A DNA stretch of 64,000 bases from Vombatus ursinus (Eukaryota > Chordata > Mammalia > Diprotodontia > Vombatidae). The stretch's first letter is position 1. Every line of letters starts with the position of its first letter. A program made the position numbers and the translations under genes. The notes under the pieces were generated by a model. It did not search any database, had not been told where the DNA came from, and saw only the letters and a list, made by a program, of their open reading frames with translations. Positions 55,021 through 64,000 of this stretch are shown in pieces. The stretch covers positions 6,029,900 to 6,093,899 of the forward strand of contig NW_020945064.1 in the NCBI RefSeq assembly GCF_900497805.2. The letters run 5' to 3'.

Positions 55021-55609
55021 ACCTGCTGATCTTCCTACCTCGTCTCCCCCCTTTTCAGCCCATCTTCCACTCAGTTGTCAAATTGATCTTTGTAAAGATA
55101 AATCTGATCATATTCCTCCTTGCCCTCCCCTATTCAATCAACTTCACTGGCTCCCTATAGTTCTAGGATGAAATAGGAAATCCTCTGGCTTACAAAGCCT
55201 CCACAACCTGGCCCCTTCCTACCTTTCCACTCTTCTTGTACTCTACCCCCCAGTACTCTGTGATTCAGTGGCAATGGCTCCCTTGATGTTTTTCCCACAT
55301 AACATTCCATCCTCCAACTGTAACCATTTTCACTGGCTGTTCCACATGCCTGGAACTCTCTCCCTCCTCATCTCCCTCCTCCCAGCTTCCCCTGATTTCT
55401 TAAAGTCTCAGCTAAAGTCCTACCTTCTGCAAGAAGCCTTTTCAATTATCTCTCATTCATTCTGTTTATGTCTTATTTGCACATAGTGGTTCAGATGTCA
55501 CCTCCCCCATTAAACTGTGAGCTCTTTGAGAGTGAGGATTGTCCTTTCCTTTTCTTTCTGTCCCCGGTGCTTAGCATAATGCCTGGCACATAGTTGTTGT
55601 TGTTATCAG

Positions 55610-55720
55610 TTGACTGATTTAGCCTCTCTCTGCACCTCATTTTCCTCATAAGCAAAAGGAGAGCACTGGAGCAGATGACTTCAAAGACCCCTGCTAGTCC
55701 TAAATCTGTGTGATCCTGTA
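55610..55720 (+). repeat. THER1 3' part
   Basis: 'cctcattttcctcataagca', 'gagcagatgacttcaaagac', 'tcctaaatctgtgtgatcct'. Confidence 0.7.
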
Positions 55721-55924
55721 ATACGCCATGCAGATAACAGAAGAATAGGATGGGACGTTTGTAGGAAACTAAAGGACAGTGGAGCCGTAAGGTACTTGAT
55801 GACACCAGCTTTTAACCTTGTACGTGTGTGCTCTTTGGAGATACATCAGCATGATATTCAAAGACCAGCATATACTGGACAGTCACCTTGGTGGGGCTGA
55901 AAAATTCTTTGATACCCTCTATTG
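55721..55924. other. Unassigned sequence
   Basis: Nothing recognised. Confidence 0.25.
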
Positions 55925-55974
55925 GAGTAATTATTCTGGGGGCTGTGAACTTGTTTTTTAAAAACTATTGGATA

Positions 55975-56121
55975 GGGGCAGCTGGGTGGTACAGTGGATG
56001 GAGCGCTGGCCTTGGAGTCAGAAGGACCTGGGTTCAAATCTGGCCTCAGAAGTGTAAGACTTACTAGCTATGTGACCCTGGGCAAGTCACTTAACCCCAA
56101 TTGCCTAAAAATTAAAAAAAA
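55975..56121 (+). mobile_element. Short SINE, copy 1 of tandem pair
   Basis: 'ggggcagctgggtggtacag' to 'cttaaccccaattgcct' plus A-tail. Preceded by aaactattggata. Confidence 0.93.
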
Positions 56122-56135
56122 AAACTATTTGGATA

Positions 56136-56277
56136 GGGGCAGCTAGGTGGTACAGTGGATGGAGCACTGGCCTTGGAGTCAGAAGGACCTGAGTTCAAAT
56201 CTGGCCTCAGAAGCATAACATTTACTAGCTGTGTGACTTAGGGCAAGTCACTTAACTCCAATTGCCTCACCAAAAAA
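56136..56277 (+). mobile_element. Short SINE, copy 2 of tandem pair
   Basis: 'ggggcagctaggtggtacag' to 'ccaattgcctcacc' plus A-tail. Preceded by aaactatttggata and followed by aagctatttggata. Confidence 0.93.
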
Positions 56278-56430
56278 AGCTATTTGGATAACTGCATTTC
56301 AATCTAACTGCTCTCCTTCATAACTCTATTATTTCATTTTATACATTTAAAAAAAAACTGAAAAGGGCTTCATAAATTTCCATAGACTGCTGGAGGAATC
56401 CAAGACACACAAAAAGTCAAGAACCCCTGC

Positions 56431-57625
56431 TTTGAGTGGAGGAGAAAAGGGCCTCTGCCTTTCTGTTAAGGTTCAGAGGCCTGCTCCAGAGAGCCTTAAC
56501 CAAAGGCTCAAGGCCAGTGGAGAACATGGACCAGGGGATCAAGAGATTGGTACAAGACAAAATGGTGCAGGTAGAACCAGCAATGTATCAATATTAAGGA
56601 TGGTCCTGAAGTTACTTAGAGTTGATATGGTTGGCAAGGGAAATAGAGGCAACAACAATGGACAAAGACATTGGGTGAGAGCTATTAAAGTCATCATTGA
56701 ATGGTCCTAAGATGTTGCCAGATGTAGGCCATGAACACCAAAAGGGGCTAATTCACATCACTCAGATCCCACTGAATAAGGTTGGGCCCAAACTGCTGAC
56801 AGACAGACCAGTACTAGGCTGAGCCTTTCCTCTTGGAGAGGCTCTGAAGAACTCAATTCCTACCCATCAACTCTTCTTGGGTGCTTGCCACGTGTATTAT
56901 AGCACTCAATGCTAACGACTGGGTGCTTGCCACGTGTATTATAGCACTCAATGCTAACGACATTGACTATTATAGCACTCAATGCAACAGCAATAGCGAT
57001 TGAAGGTACCATATTTGCCACTAGTGCAATCATTTCTATTAGGACTGTGAGTATCAGTGTCTGGCTAAGCAGGATAGTGGATCCCAAGTGACAATTATAT
57101 TTCATTTGTTCTAGGAAGACGTTTATGCAGTGTATTTCTATAGCCTACATAAGGGAAAGGTCTTTGGGCTGAACAAAGAGGACCACCCATAGTTGGATTA
57201 GGCAGGAGTGAGTTGGAAGTCCCTCAAGGAAGTTCTGAGTGTCAGCAGTAAGGGGCCCACCCACCCATGGTATCCCTAGACCTGTAAATATCTCAGGGGA
57301 TTCAGTAGAGCCATCTGTAGTATGAGGCAACTGGGGATTTTCTCTAGGGCATCAACATTTAACAAATGCACTTTCTCTATATGGTAGCCTTCCATGGGCC
57401 CCATGTTGCCTCCTTTTCTCACCCAGCCCTGGCATGACACCTCCAGAGGCCTCAATTGACACCATCTCCCTCTCATGAGGCTTCCCTTTCCCCAGTATCA
57501 TGCTTGCGTGACTGCAACCAATTAGGATAGACTGCCCTAGATGTGCTGCTAGAATTGGGGAGCCTATGCCAAAAGGGGTACCACAGAGCAGCAGTTAAGA
57601 TGGCACATGCCTGCTTCCCTAGCTT
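56431..57625. other. Unassigned block with tandem repeat
   Basis: No repeat family recognised over 1.2 kb. A minus-strand frame at 56860-57105 is hydrophobic in its middle, but part of it is a duplicated 42-bp unit. Could be an old element fossil; no family can be named. Confidence 0.3.
56879..56985. repeat. 42-bp tandem duplication
   Basis: Unit 56879-56920 repeats almost exactly at 56921-56960 (starts gggtgcttgccacgtgtatt). A third partial copy of the 'tatagcactcaatgc' segment lies at 56968-56985. Confidence 0.95.
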
Positions 57626-57810
57626 AAGAGTTTCCAACTCGGGGCAGCTACGTGGTACAGTGGATAGAGGTCTGGCCTTGGAGTCAGGAGGACCTGAGTT
57701 CAAATATGGCCTCAGACACTTGATACTTACTAGCTGTGTGACCCTGGGCAAGTCACTTAACCCTGACTGCCTCACCAAAAAGCAAAAAAAAAAAAAAGAG
57801 TCTCCATCTC
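57626..57810 (+). mobile_element. Short SINE with TSD
   Basis: Body 57641-57795 with long A-tail. TSD aagagtttccaactc / aagagtctccatctc (57626-57640, 57796-57810; 13 of 15). Confidence 0.92.
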
Positions 57811-58106
57811 TCTTCTCCTAGCCCCATGTCCCATCTCTACTATCCTACCATAGAATTTGCCTCAGGTGCTCTCATTTCTAGGTATGGTTTGAGTTTCAGT
57901 ATTGATTGGGACTGACTCCAGGCAATTCGAAGCCCTGGCATAGGATTTCAGGTGGCAAAATAGGGTGCAATGCCTGAACACCCTGAAACCCCATGGCTCT
58001 TGTGCAGATTCTTATAGGAAGTTAGAGAAGCATTCTGAGAGAGCATGAAAGAAGCAATGAGCCCTCCAGACCAAAGATGGATCCAGAAGAACTCACTTTG
58101 GATAGC
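57811..58106. other. Unassigned sequence
   Basis: Nothing recognised. Confidence 0.25.
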
Positions 58107-58172
58107 AAATGAGATGTTTATAAAATGCTTAGTACAGTACCTGGCATACAGTAGGCACTATATAAATGCTTA
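58107..58172 (+). repeat. MIR/L2 tail
   Basis: 'aaatgcttagtacagtacct', 'cagtaggcactatataaatg'. Confidence 0.6.
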
Positions 58173-58444
58173 GTCTCTTCTTCTTTTCCCCTAATGCAAA
58201 GGCCATTGGAGGAGAGTGAGAGCCTGTGTGTTCACATTGTATATGGGAAAGTGCCTAAGGATCACTTCAATCTTCTGGAGATCAGTCTTGGAAATTTTGT
58301 CTTTCAGAGATGAAGAATGTTAAGAATGTCCTGGAGGAATCCTTAGTCAGTGGCATAGCCGTGGAATCCTGTAGCCTCTATGCTTCACGGATGGCAACAA
58401 TATAGAAGAAGACTGGGAAGAATCCAATATGTTTAGCCATTTGG
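58173..58444. other. Unassigned sequence
   Basis: Nothing recognised. Confidence 0.25.
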
Positions 58445-58525
58445 ACATGGAATAAGAGAATTAAGAATTAAATTCAAATCATGTCTCTTTCACATATCTG
58501 TGTGACCTTGAGCAAGTCACCTGGC
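58445..58525 (+). repeat. MIR core
   Basis: 'attcaaatcatgtctctttc', 'gtgtgaccttgagcaagtca'. Confidence 0.65.
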
Positions 58526-58527
58526 CC

Positions 58528-59135
58528 ATTCAGTTACCAAAGTTATCTTTGTAAAGCACAGCTCTGACCACATCATTCCTCTACTCAATAAACTCCAGTG
58601 GCTCCCTATTACCTCTAAAATCAAATATAGAATCCTCTACTTAGCTCTGAAAGCCCTTCCCAACCTGACCCCTTCCTACCTTTCCAGTCTTCTTACTCTT
58701 TACTCCTCTCCCCACAGTGGACTTTTTGCTGTTCCTTGCACATGACACTTCATAACTCAACACTGCACCTTCAGACTGGCTGCCCGCCATGCCCAGGATG
58801 TTCCCTCTCTTCCACCTCTATCTCCTGGCATCCTTCAAGGCTCAGATGAAATCCCCCATTCTGAAAGAGGCCTTTACCTTCTAACCCTACTGCTGCTAGT
58901 GGCTTCTCTCTGAGATTAAGTCCAATTTGCCATATATGTTATATATATGTATATATGTATGTATATGTGTATGTATGTATGTATGTATATGTAGGTACAT
59001 AGCTGTTTGTTGTTTCCTTAATTAGGATGTGAAATCCTTGAGGGCAGGGAATGATTTTTTGTCTTTATTTGTTTTGCTGGAACTTAACGCATTGCTTGGC
59101 ACATAGCAAGCACATTACATTTTGACTGACTGGTT
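58528..59135 (+). repeat. L2 ORF2 end and 3' tail
   Basis: 'aaactccagtggctccctat', 'gcatccttcaaggctcagat', 'ggatgtgaaatccttgaggg', 'gcttggcacatagcaagcac'. A (TATG)n tract sits inside at about 58940-58992. Confidence 0.85.
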
Positions 59136-59139
59136 TGGT

Positions 59140-59475
59140 CATAAAAGAAAAGAAGTCAGAAGAAGGAAAGAATGAAAGAAAGAGTAGGAGAGGAAAGAAG
59201 GAAGGGAAGCAGGGAGGAAGGGAGGAAAGAATGAAGGGAGTGAGGGAGAGAAGAAAAGGAAGGGGTGGAAGAAGCAAGGGAGGGAAGAAGGCAGTAAGGA
59301 AAGAAGGAAGGAAGGAAGGAAAGAAAAAAGGAAGGAAGGAAAGGAAGGAGAGAGGAAGAAAGAGAAAGAGAGAGGAAGGAAAGCAGAGAGGAAGGAAGGG
59401 AGGGAGGGTGGGAAGAATAAAGGGAGGGAGGAAGGGACGGAGGAAGAAGGAAGAAAGAAAAGAAGAGATGAACGA
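59140..59475. repeat. GGAA/AGGA-rich tract
   Basis: About 330 bases of imperfect ggaa, gggaa and aagaa units. Open frames on both strands (Lys/Arg/Glu/Gly or Ser/Phe/Pro/Leu) are artefacts. Multiple GGAA cores could bind ETS factors. Confidence 0.93.
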
Positions 59476-59604
59476 ATAGTTGAAAGACTGGGTAATCTGT
59501 CTGTATACAATATAAACCTAGAAAATGATTGGGTAACTACAAAGATGATACCACACAATCTTTTGCATTTAGGGGATCAGAAAATCATCAGTCTTGAGCA
59601 AAAG

Positions 59605-59745
59605 GTGCCATCATTTCATACATGAGGAAACTGAGGCACAGGAAGGTTGAATGACTTACCCAGAGTTATTGGCATAGTAAATATCTGAGGGGAAGTTTGA
59701 ACCCAGACCTTCTTGACTCTAAGACTTCCTGAACCCAGGGCTTCC
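59605..59745 (-). repeat. MIR/MAR-type SINE fragment
   Basis: 'catgaggaaactgaggcaca', 'gaagtttgaacccagacctt'. Confidence 0.7.
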
Positions 59746-59789
59746 TGACTTCTTATTGGTCATTTTCCCACCAGTGCATGATCCTGTAG

Positions 59790-60023
59790 GAAGCTGCATC
59801 CAAGAATGGTTCTGTTGTATTTTTATTTTCCTTTGTGAGTTACTTTGCTGTTTGGTCTTAATTAAATACTTTGCCATGTAATTTATGTATCATGCATGGT
59901 CTGTGAATAGAAAGTATATATTGGAAAGGGAGCTCAGTCATTAGTTGCATGATTAGGATTACCCAAAATATACCAGATATATTAGTGAATGTCCCAGAGA
60001 TGAGTGAGACCTTGGTTACATAA
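59790..60023 (+). mobile_element. LTR-like fossil, copy 2 (uncertain)
   Basis: Homologous to 52320-52533: 'ggtcttaattaaatactttg', 'catgcatggtctgtgaatag', 'gagtgagaccttggttaca'. Ends in CA. Confidence 0.45.
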
Positions 60024-60029
60024 TAATAA

Positions 60030-60300
60030 TCAGGCAGCATAAGTGTAGTGTCAAGAATGCTAGACCTAGAATCAGGAGACCCGAGTTTAAATCCTGTTTC
60101 CTATACTTTCTTGTTGTCACTTAGACATTCGTCACCAAATAAGTCACTTAATAACTCTAAGTCTCAGTTTCCTCACTTGCAAAATGAAGAAAATAATTAT
60201 AATAATAATACATTACAAGGTATATTGTGGGAATCAAAAATTATAATGTGTGTAAAGTGCTTTTGCAAACCTTAAAGCATTATATAAATGTCAACTCTCC
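60030..60300 (+). repeat. MON1/MIR-like SINE
   Basis: 'cagcataagtgtagtgtcaa', 'gacccgagtttaaatcctgt', 'aaagcattatataaatgtca'. Confidence 0.75.
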
Positions 60301-60302
60301 TT

Positions 60303-60540
60303 TTTGTAGCTGACATTTACAGAGCGCTTTATGGTTTACAAAGCATTTTATATCCATTATCTTATTTGATCATCACCATAGCTCTGTGAAATAGAGAGTG
60401 AAGGTATTATTGTCCCTATCTTAGATAAGGAAACTGAAAAGTTAAGTAATTGGATCAGATGCAGAGTTGGGATCTGAACCCAGATTTTTCTTGGCTTCTA
60501 ATTCATTCTTCTAATTCTAATTCATTCTACCATCAAACCT
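60303..60540 (-). repeat. MIR SINE, tail-to-tail with left neighbour
   Basis: 'gctgacatttacagagcgct', 'ctatcttagataaggaaact', 'gttgggatctgaacccagat'. With 60030-60300 it forms a large inverted repeat. Confidence 0.75.
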
Positions 60541-60636
60541 CCAGGAGTTGTCGTTATTATCAGATAGTTGAACAACTGGTCTAGTGGCCAACAGTGTCTG
60601 TTGGTTTGGATTCTCTCCCAAACATCTTAGAGAAGC

Positions 60637-61010
60637 TATTTTTTTTTCTTTTTCAGTCAAAGGGCAGTTTATTGTAACACTAATAGAAACAGTTAGATTC
60701 TAAGTGAATCTGCAGCTTGATGAGGATGGGATTGCTACTTTTATACAAAAAAAAGACTGTGAGATTTGGATGGGATTAAGGAAGGGTAAATAGCCTGGGA
60801 GGCCCAGGTAGGGAACAGTGAGAGGAATTAAGTGGTCAGGGCTGGGTCGGAGAGCCACAGCGAAAGAACTATTGAGTATCTAGGTGGGCTGGGTTGGGCC
60901 GGATGCCTCGAGAGAGGGCCAGGGTCTGGGTTGCTGAAATGTATGGGAAAATTCAGGGTCCAGGTCCCATCACCCAACAACAGAACCCCTCAACTCTAGA
61001 CCCTAATTCA
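60637..61010 (-). mobile_element. Retrotransposed or LTR-like sequence
   Basis: On the minus strand there is a TATAAAAG (60738-60745), an AATAAA (60668-60673), about 13 bases, then an A-rich run (to about 60637). This is the layout of an LTR promoter/poly(A) region or a retroposed transcript end. No family or protein identified; 5' boundary unknown. Confidence 0.4.
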
Positions 61011-61559
61011 GTGGTTCTCAAAGGATGTACCATAGGCCAGAATTCTTGCTAGGTTCATCATAAATTATGTGGAATTTACGATTGTAATCAAATGCACATG
61101 TGGGAGTCTAACTTTCCCATAAAGTGCTAGAATTTCTCAAGGCAAAGAATTATGCTGTGTGATAAGCGAAAAAATTTGGAGACAACAGTAGAGCAACTAT
61201 TTTCTAAAATTACCTTGGCTCTATACTTGTATTTCTATGTCCATTCCTCTGACAACCTCTACTGGGGGATGAATTGCTGGTGATCATTCTTTCAGGATTC
61301 CCATTGGCACAACCCACTATACTGTTCTGTCTTTGTTCTTCTGCCTCTACTGAGAAGCCTGTGCAAGACGTCTACTAGAATACTAGCCCACGTGGTCACC
61401 AGACCCACATTCACCCTTTCAACTGACCGGGGCTTAGCATTCTATTAGGAAACCACACGTGCACAGATGGAGAGGCCAAGCCAGAAAGCCAAGTAGAGTT
61501 CAAGGTCCTTGCTAAGGACCCTGGAATGGTTGTGGGGGTCACTCTGTTGCTAGATTGTA
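61011..61559. other. Unassigned; hAT-like TIR at start
   Basis: Opens 'cagtggttctcaaagg' (61012), a hAT-type terminal sequence, but no matching right end is seen. Confidence 0.35.
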
Positions 61560-61705
61560 CATCATGTGTGTGTATAATTCATGACTTCACGTATAAATAT
61601 CTACATAGTTATATGTAATGTCCACTTAATTGTATATTATATGTAAGTATCTATGTCTGCCTGTATGTATGTATATATATGTATAAATATACATATATTT
61701 AAACT
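61560..61705. repeat. TATG/TA-rich simple sequence
   Basis: 'tgtatgtatgtatatatatg' type. Confidence 0.8.
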
Positions 61706-61924
61706 CAGTTTTTTTTTCCTCTTTAATTCTAAGGGAAGAGAGGGCAGGAAAGAAGAAATGGTGGGACCTCAAAGTGGTAGGTAGAAAAGCTGAGTTCAAA
61801 ATATAGTTTAAGGATACTAGACATAGAACATGAGAAAACTCCTGGGCCTTGCCAGGTTGAGTTCTGGAGGAAGAAATGTTGGGAATCTTAGTAGTGAGGG
61901 GGTGAGGAGAAGGCAGGTGGCTTG
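61706..61924. other. Unassigned sequence
   Basis: Nothing recognised. Confidence 0.25.
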
Positions 61925-62095
61925 GCTCTATAATCTGGTGGAAAGTGAATCAGTCAGGAGACCTGAATTCAGGTCCAGCTTCTGATTATCTTTGTCAAAG
62001 TTGAGAAAAGTCGCTTCCTTTCTCCAGGCCTCAGTTTCTTGCTTTGTAAAAGCATGGGATTGGTTGTCTTTAAGATTGTCTCTAAGTTACCAGAG
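61925..62095 (+). repeat. THER1 SINE
   Basis: 'gagacctgaattcaggtcca', 'ctccaggcctcagtttcttg'. Confidence 0.75.
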
Positions 62096-62607
62096 CAAGA
62101 CTTAGAAAACAATGAGGGTCTGGGATAGAGCTGAACCTACCAGGGCTTCAGATGGAAGTTTTCCAAAGGTAAGCCTGATATTTACTCAGTCTAGGAAAAC
62201 GGTGACTTGACTTTAATACTTTGATGTCTGTCATTCCATGCAGCCTGTCCAGATTTCCTTACCTGTAGAATTAAAGGGTCAGACAAGATCATCTTACGAG
62301 TCAAGGATTTCTTCATTGATATGGCCCTGGGGTCACATCTAGCAGACCATATATTTGGGAGCCCCTGGCACTGGCCAGACAGGTCTGCAGGTAGGTAGAA
62401 AAGTCATGGTAGCTCCACCAGCATTAAATTCAGAGAAAGGGTGATACACAGATGCCCAGTTGCCCAGTGGTCCAGGTGCTCAGTTGCTCAGTGGCCCAGC
62501 GGCCTCGATGCCCAATTTTTCAATGGCCTGGGTTTTCAGGGACCAAGGTGCCCAGTTCTTAGTCTCCTGCCTCATCAAGCAGCGTGATTTCTTGGAATAA
62601 GCCTCAA
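62096..62607. other. Unassigned; imperfect CCCAGT-type local repeats
   Basis: At 62452-62562 'gcccagttgcccagtggtcc', 'ggtgctcagttgctcagtgg' and similar phrases recur with 10-20-base spacing: a decayed short tandem array. Confidence 0.5.
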
Positions 62608-62795
62608 TAGAGACAGCATGGGATGGTGTTGTCAAAGGATCTGTAGTTAGAGAAATTGAGTTCAAATTCCAGGTCTACTGTTTACTACCCATGTGACAAC
62701 AGGCCAGTCATCAAATGTCTCTGGGTCTCTGTTTCCTCATCTGTAAAATGAGGTCAGATTAGATGACCCATTCTCGGTGGAGTATAAGGCCCAAC
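62608..62795 (+). repeat. THER1 SINE
   Basis: 'attgagttcaaattccaggt', 'ctctgtttcctcatctgtaa', 'gtcagattagatgaccca'. Confidence 0.8.
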
Positions 62796-63284
62796 CTTCC
62801 CTATGACTGTTCAAGAGGAACAAACACTGTCCTGTATTCTCCTGTTCTCTGTCCTTCAGAAAGCCCCAGATTGTACATGAAGGGATTTCCAAGTCTGGAC
62901 TCTTGGCAGCAGGCACCTTCCCCAGGCTTCTAGTCTTTCATTCAAGGCCTCAAAACTCTGATAACAAAACCAAAAATGTTTGGCTTTGAAGGACACTCAG
63001 CTCTTTTCCTTTATAACCCCAGAAAGAAAAGACTTTGTGGAGGGTCAGGCCCCACCTTCCCTACTAGTACTCAAGAGTAGTAAGGCCTATTGTTATCATT
63101 TAGATGAAGAAAGGCCCAAAGACACAGCCTTTATATCCCATCCTAGAGAAACACCAAGTCATGCATTCGCCCATTACCCCATTTTACAAAGTCTTATCTC
63201 CCCTCTGCCCCCACCCCAGCTTAAATGGGGACACCATTTAACACTTGGTCCAGAGCAGACAACCATTCCCTTCTCCCTACATTA
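62796..63284. other. Repeat-poor sequence
   Basis: A 101-codon plus-strand frame (62980-63285) has no domain. Confidence 0.3.
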
Positions 63285-63445
63285 AGCTGCTTGCTGATTA
63301 ATTATAGATTGAACTAAAAGCTTTTATTACATTAGCCTTTACTCACAGTAACATCCGTATTTATTTTTTTTTAGAGTAATTACTCCTGTGTCATAAACAG
63401 CACTGTTTTATGTGGGGCTAAGGAGGAGGGGCCAGTGGTAGCTTA
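63285..63445. promoter_or_regulatory. Candidate conserved non-coding element
   Basis: 'gcttgctgattaattataga', 'aaagcttttattacattagc', 'agagtaattactcctgtgtc' and 'cataaacagcactgttttat': several TAATTA/TTTAT homeodomain-type sites in repeat-free DNA. Function is inference. Confidence 0.42.
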
Positions 63446-63835
63446 AGACATGGTGGAAGTGCCAGCTGCCATTAGCAGCTTAGCGGTTGGCTGGCGGAGG
63501 CTGGGAGAGTCGAGGGGCCAGTGTCTGGAAAGGGGATGTTCGGATCGAGCGGGCCTGTGGTGAGCTCTCCTGGAGCCTGTCCGGACAAGGCCAGGCCACA
63601 CTCTCTGAAAGGGGCAATTTGGTAATTGCATCCGTGTCCATTAAAGGATGAGATGGGGCTAGAGCAAGCGAGGAGGGGTCTTTGTGCGAGAGGATGTAGA
63701 GTATGTGGCCTCTGTCTAGCCGGAGCCCCTGAGGTCTGCATTACCCTCTTCTGTACCCCATTAGTCCATGTGGCAGGAGGTGGGAGGACAAAGGACGGAC
63801 AGACATCTTTAGGCTCCTGGGATGTCATTTTCATA
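63446..63835. other. Repeat-free, moderately GC-rich sequence
   Basis: No repeat recognised. Open frames of 60-120 codons on the minus strand have no domain. Confidence 0.3.
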
Positions 63836-64000
63836 GTAGCTAGAAGGGGCCTCAGAGGTCACCTAGGACAAACCTCTCATTTTACAGATGGATTGAGGCC
63901 CAGAGAGGTTAAGTAGCTTGATTAACATCACACAGCTAGATGGACTAGAGAAGAGGTTAAGTAGCTTGATTAACATCACACAGCTAGATGGACTAGAGAA
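63836..64000 (-). repeat. THER1 SINE with 48-bp tandem duplication
   Basis: 'gaaggggcctcagaggtcac', 'cattttacagatggattgag', then 63905-63952 repeated exactly at 63953-64000 (starts gaggttaagtagcttgatta). The duplicate reaches the window edge, so the array may be longer. Confidence 0.9.

Larger units (their letters stand above)
53549..55600 (+). repeat. L2 LINE: RT domain to 3' end, with two insertions
   Basis: Collinear L2: RT region 53549-53981 ('ctaccaatgatctcttaatt', and 'taggggtcacctaaggctct', the GVPQGS-type region), 54229-54484 ('ccaaatccaatctattgcca') and 55021-55600 ('ttcactggctccctatagtt' to 'ccggtgcttagcataatgcc'). Longest L2 here, about 1.27 kb without its insertions. Confidence 0.88.
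55925..56430 (-). mobile_element. hAT-type element (H1) split by two SINEs
   Basis: Left part 'ctgggggctgtgaacttgtt'; right part 'gcttcataaatttccataga' and TIR 'aaaagtcaagaacccctg'. SINEs occupy 55975-56277. Confidence 0.7.

Noticed and set aside
56860-57105. Hydrophobic minus-strand frame, considered as an envelope-like fossil
   Set aside because: Part of the frame is a duplicated 42-bp unit and no diagnostic retroviral motif is visible.
59135-59558. Lys/Arg/Glu-rich and Ser/Leu/Pro-rich long frames on opposite strands
   Set aside because: Direct translation of a GGAA-type tract; frame openness is a composition effect.

Overview
The window is vertebrate nuclear DNA from a marsupial, most likely an Australasian one. 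The main evidence is dense, both-strand coverage by marsupial tRNA-derived SINEs. Their 5' head reads GGCAGCTAGGTGGCGCAGTG, with a B-box-like GTTCAAATC inside. Two forms occur: short oligo(A)-tailed copies (WSINE/WALLSI type) and longer MAR1-type copies with a conserved 3' half ending in ACAACAA. Therian MIR/THER1, L2, L3/CR1 and marsupial L1 fragments accompany them. The species cannot be named from the sequence. I found no convincing protein-coding exon, tRNA, rRNA or other host RNA gene. Every longer open frame examined falls in a repeat, a microsatellite or a GC-rich stretch, so the window reads as intergenic or intronic DNA. Family names come from recognised sequence patterns, not from a database search.

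Layout. 1-5.3 kb: MIR/L2 debris, one SINE with perfect target-site duplications (TSDs), and an L3 3' end. 5.35-6.68 kb: a CpG-rich, repeat-poor block, the best candidate for a promoter or first exon. 6.7-14.6 kb: MIR, MAR1, hAT-type DNA-transposon remnants and two copies of an unnamed repeat (R4). A repeat-free candidate enhancer lies at 8.13-8.48 kb and another at 12.5-12.8 kb. 14.6-16.75 kb: a long antisense L2 interrupted by an LTR-like insertion. 17-35 kb: mixed MIR/L2/L3/SINE/hAT debris, a 33-bp minisatellite (18.2 kb), candidate conserved blocks at 29.45-29.99 and 31.1-31.5 kb, and an assembly gap inside a GA repeat (35.08 kb). 35.4-42.9 kb: a block of minus-strand L1 pieces (3' ends, ORF2 endonuclease and reverse transcriptase parts, ORF1) with SINEs inserted. 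43-56.4 kb: nested insertions, including MIR interrupted by L2 and R3, L3 by L2, L2 by MAR1 and R3, and hAT by two SINEs at one target. 56.4-64 kb: poorly assigned DNA, more MIR/L2, LTR-like copies, a GGAA tract, a homeodomain-site-rich block at 63.3 kb, and an exact 48-bp duplication at the window edge.

Functionally, nothing here forms a pathway or operon. The value of the window is its record of repeat insertions (several insertion orders can be read from TSDs and split elements), a few repeat-free blocks that may be regulatory, and two minisatellites that seem to have arisen independently from the same part of THER1. I saw no evidence of an undescribed gene system.
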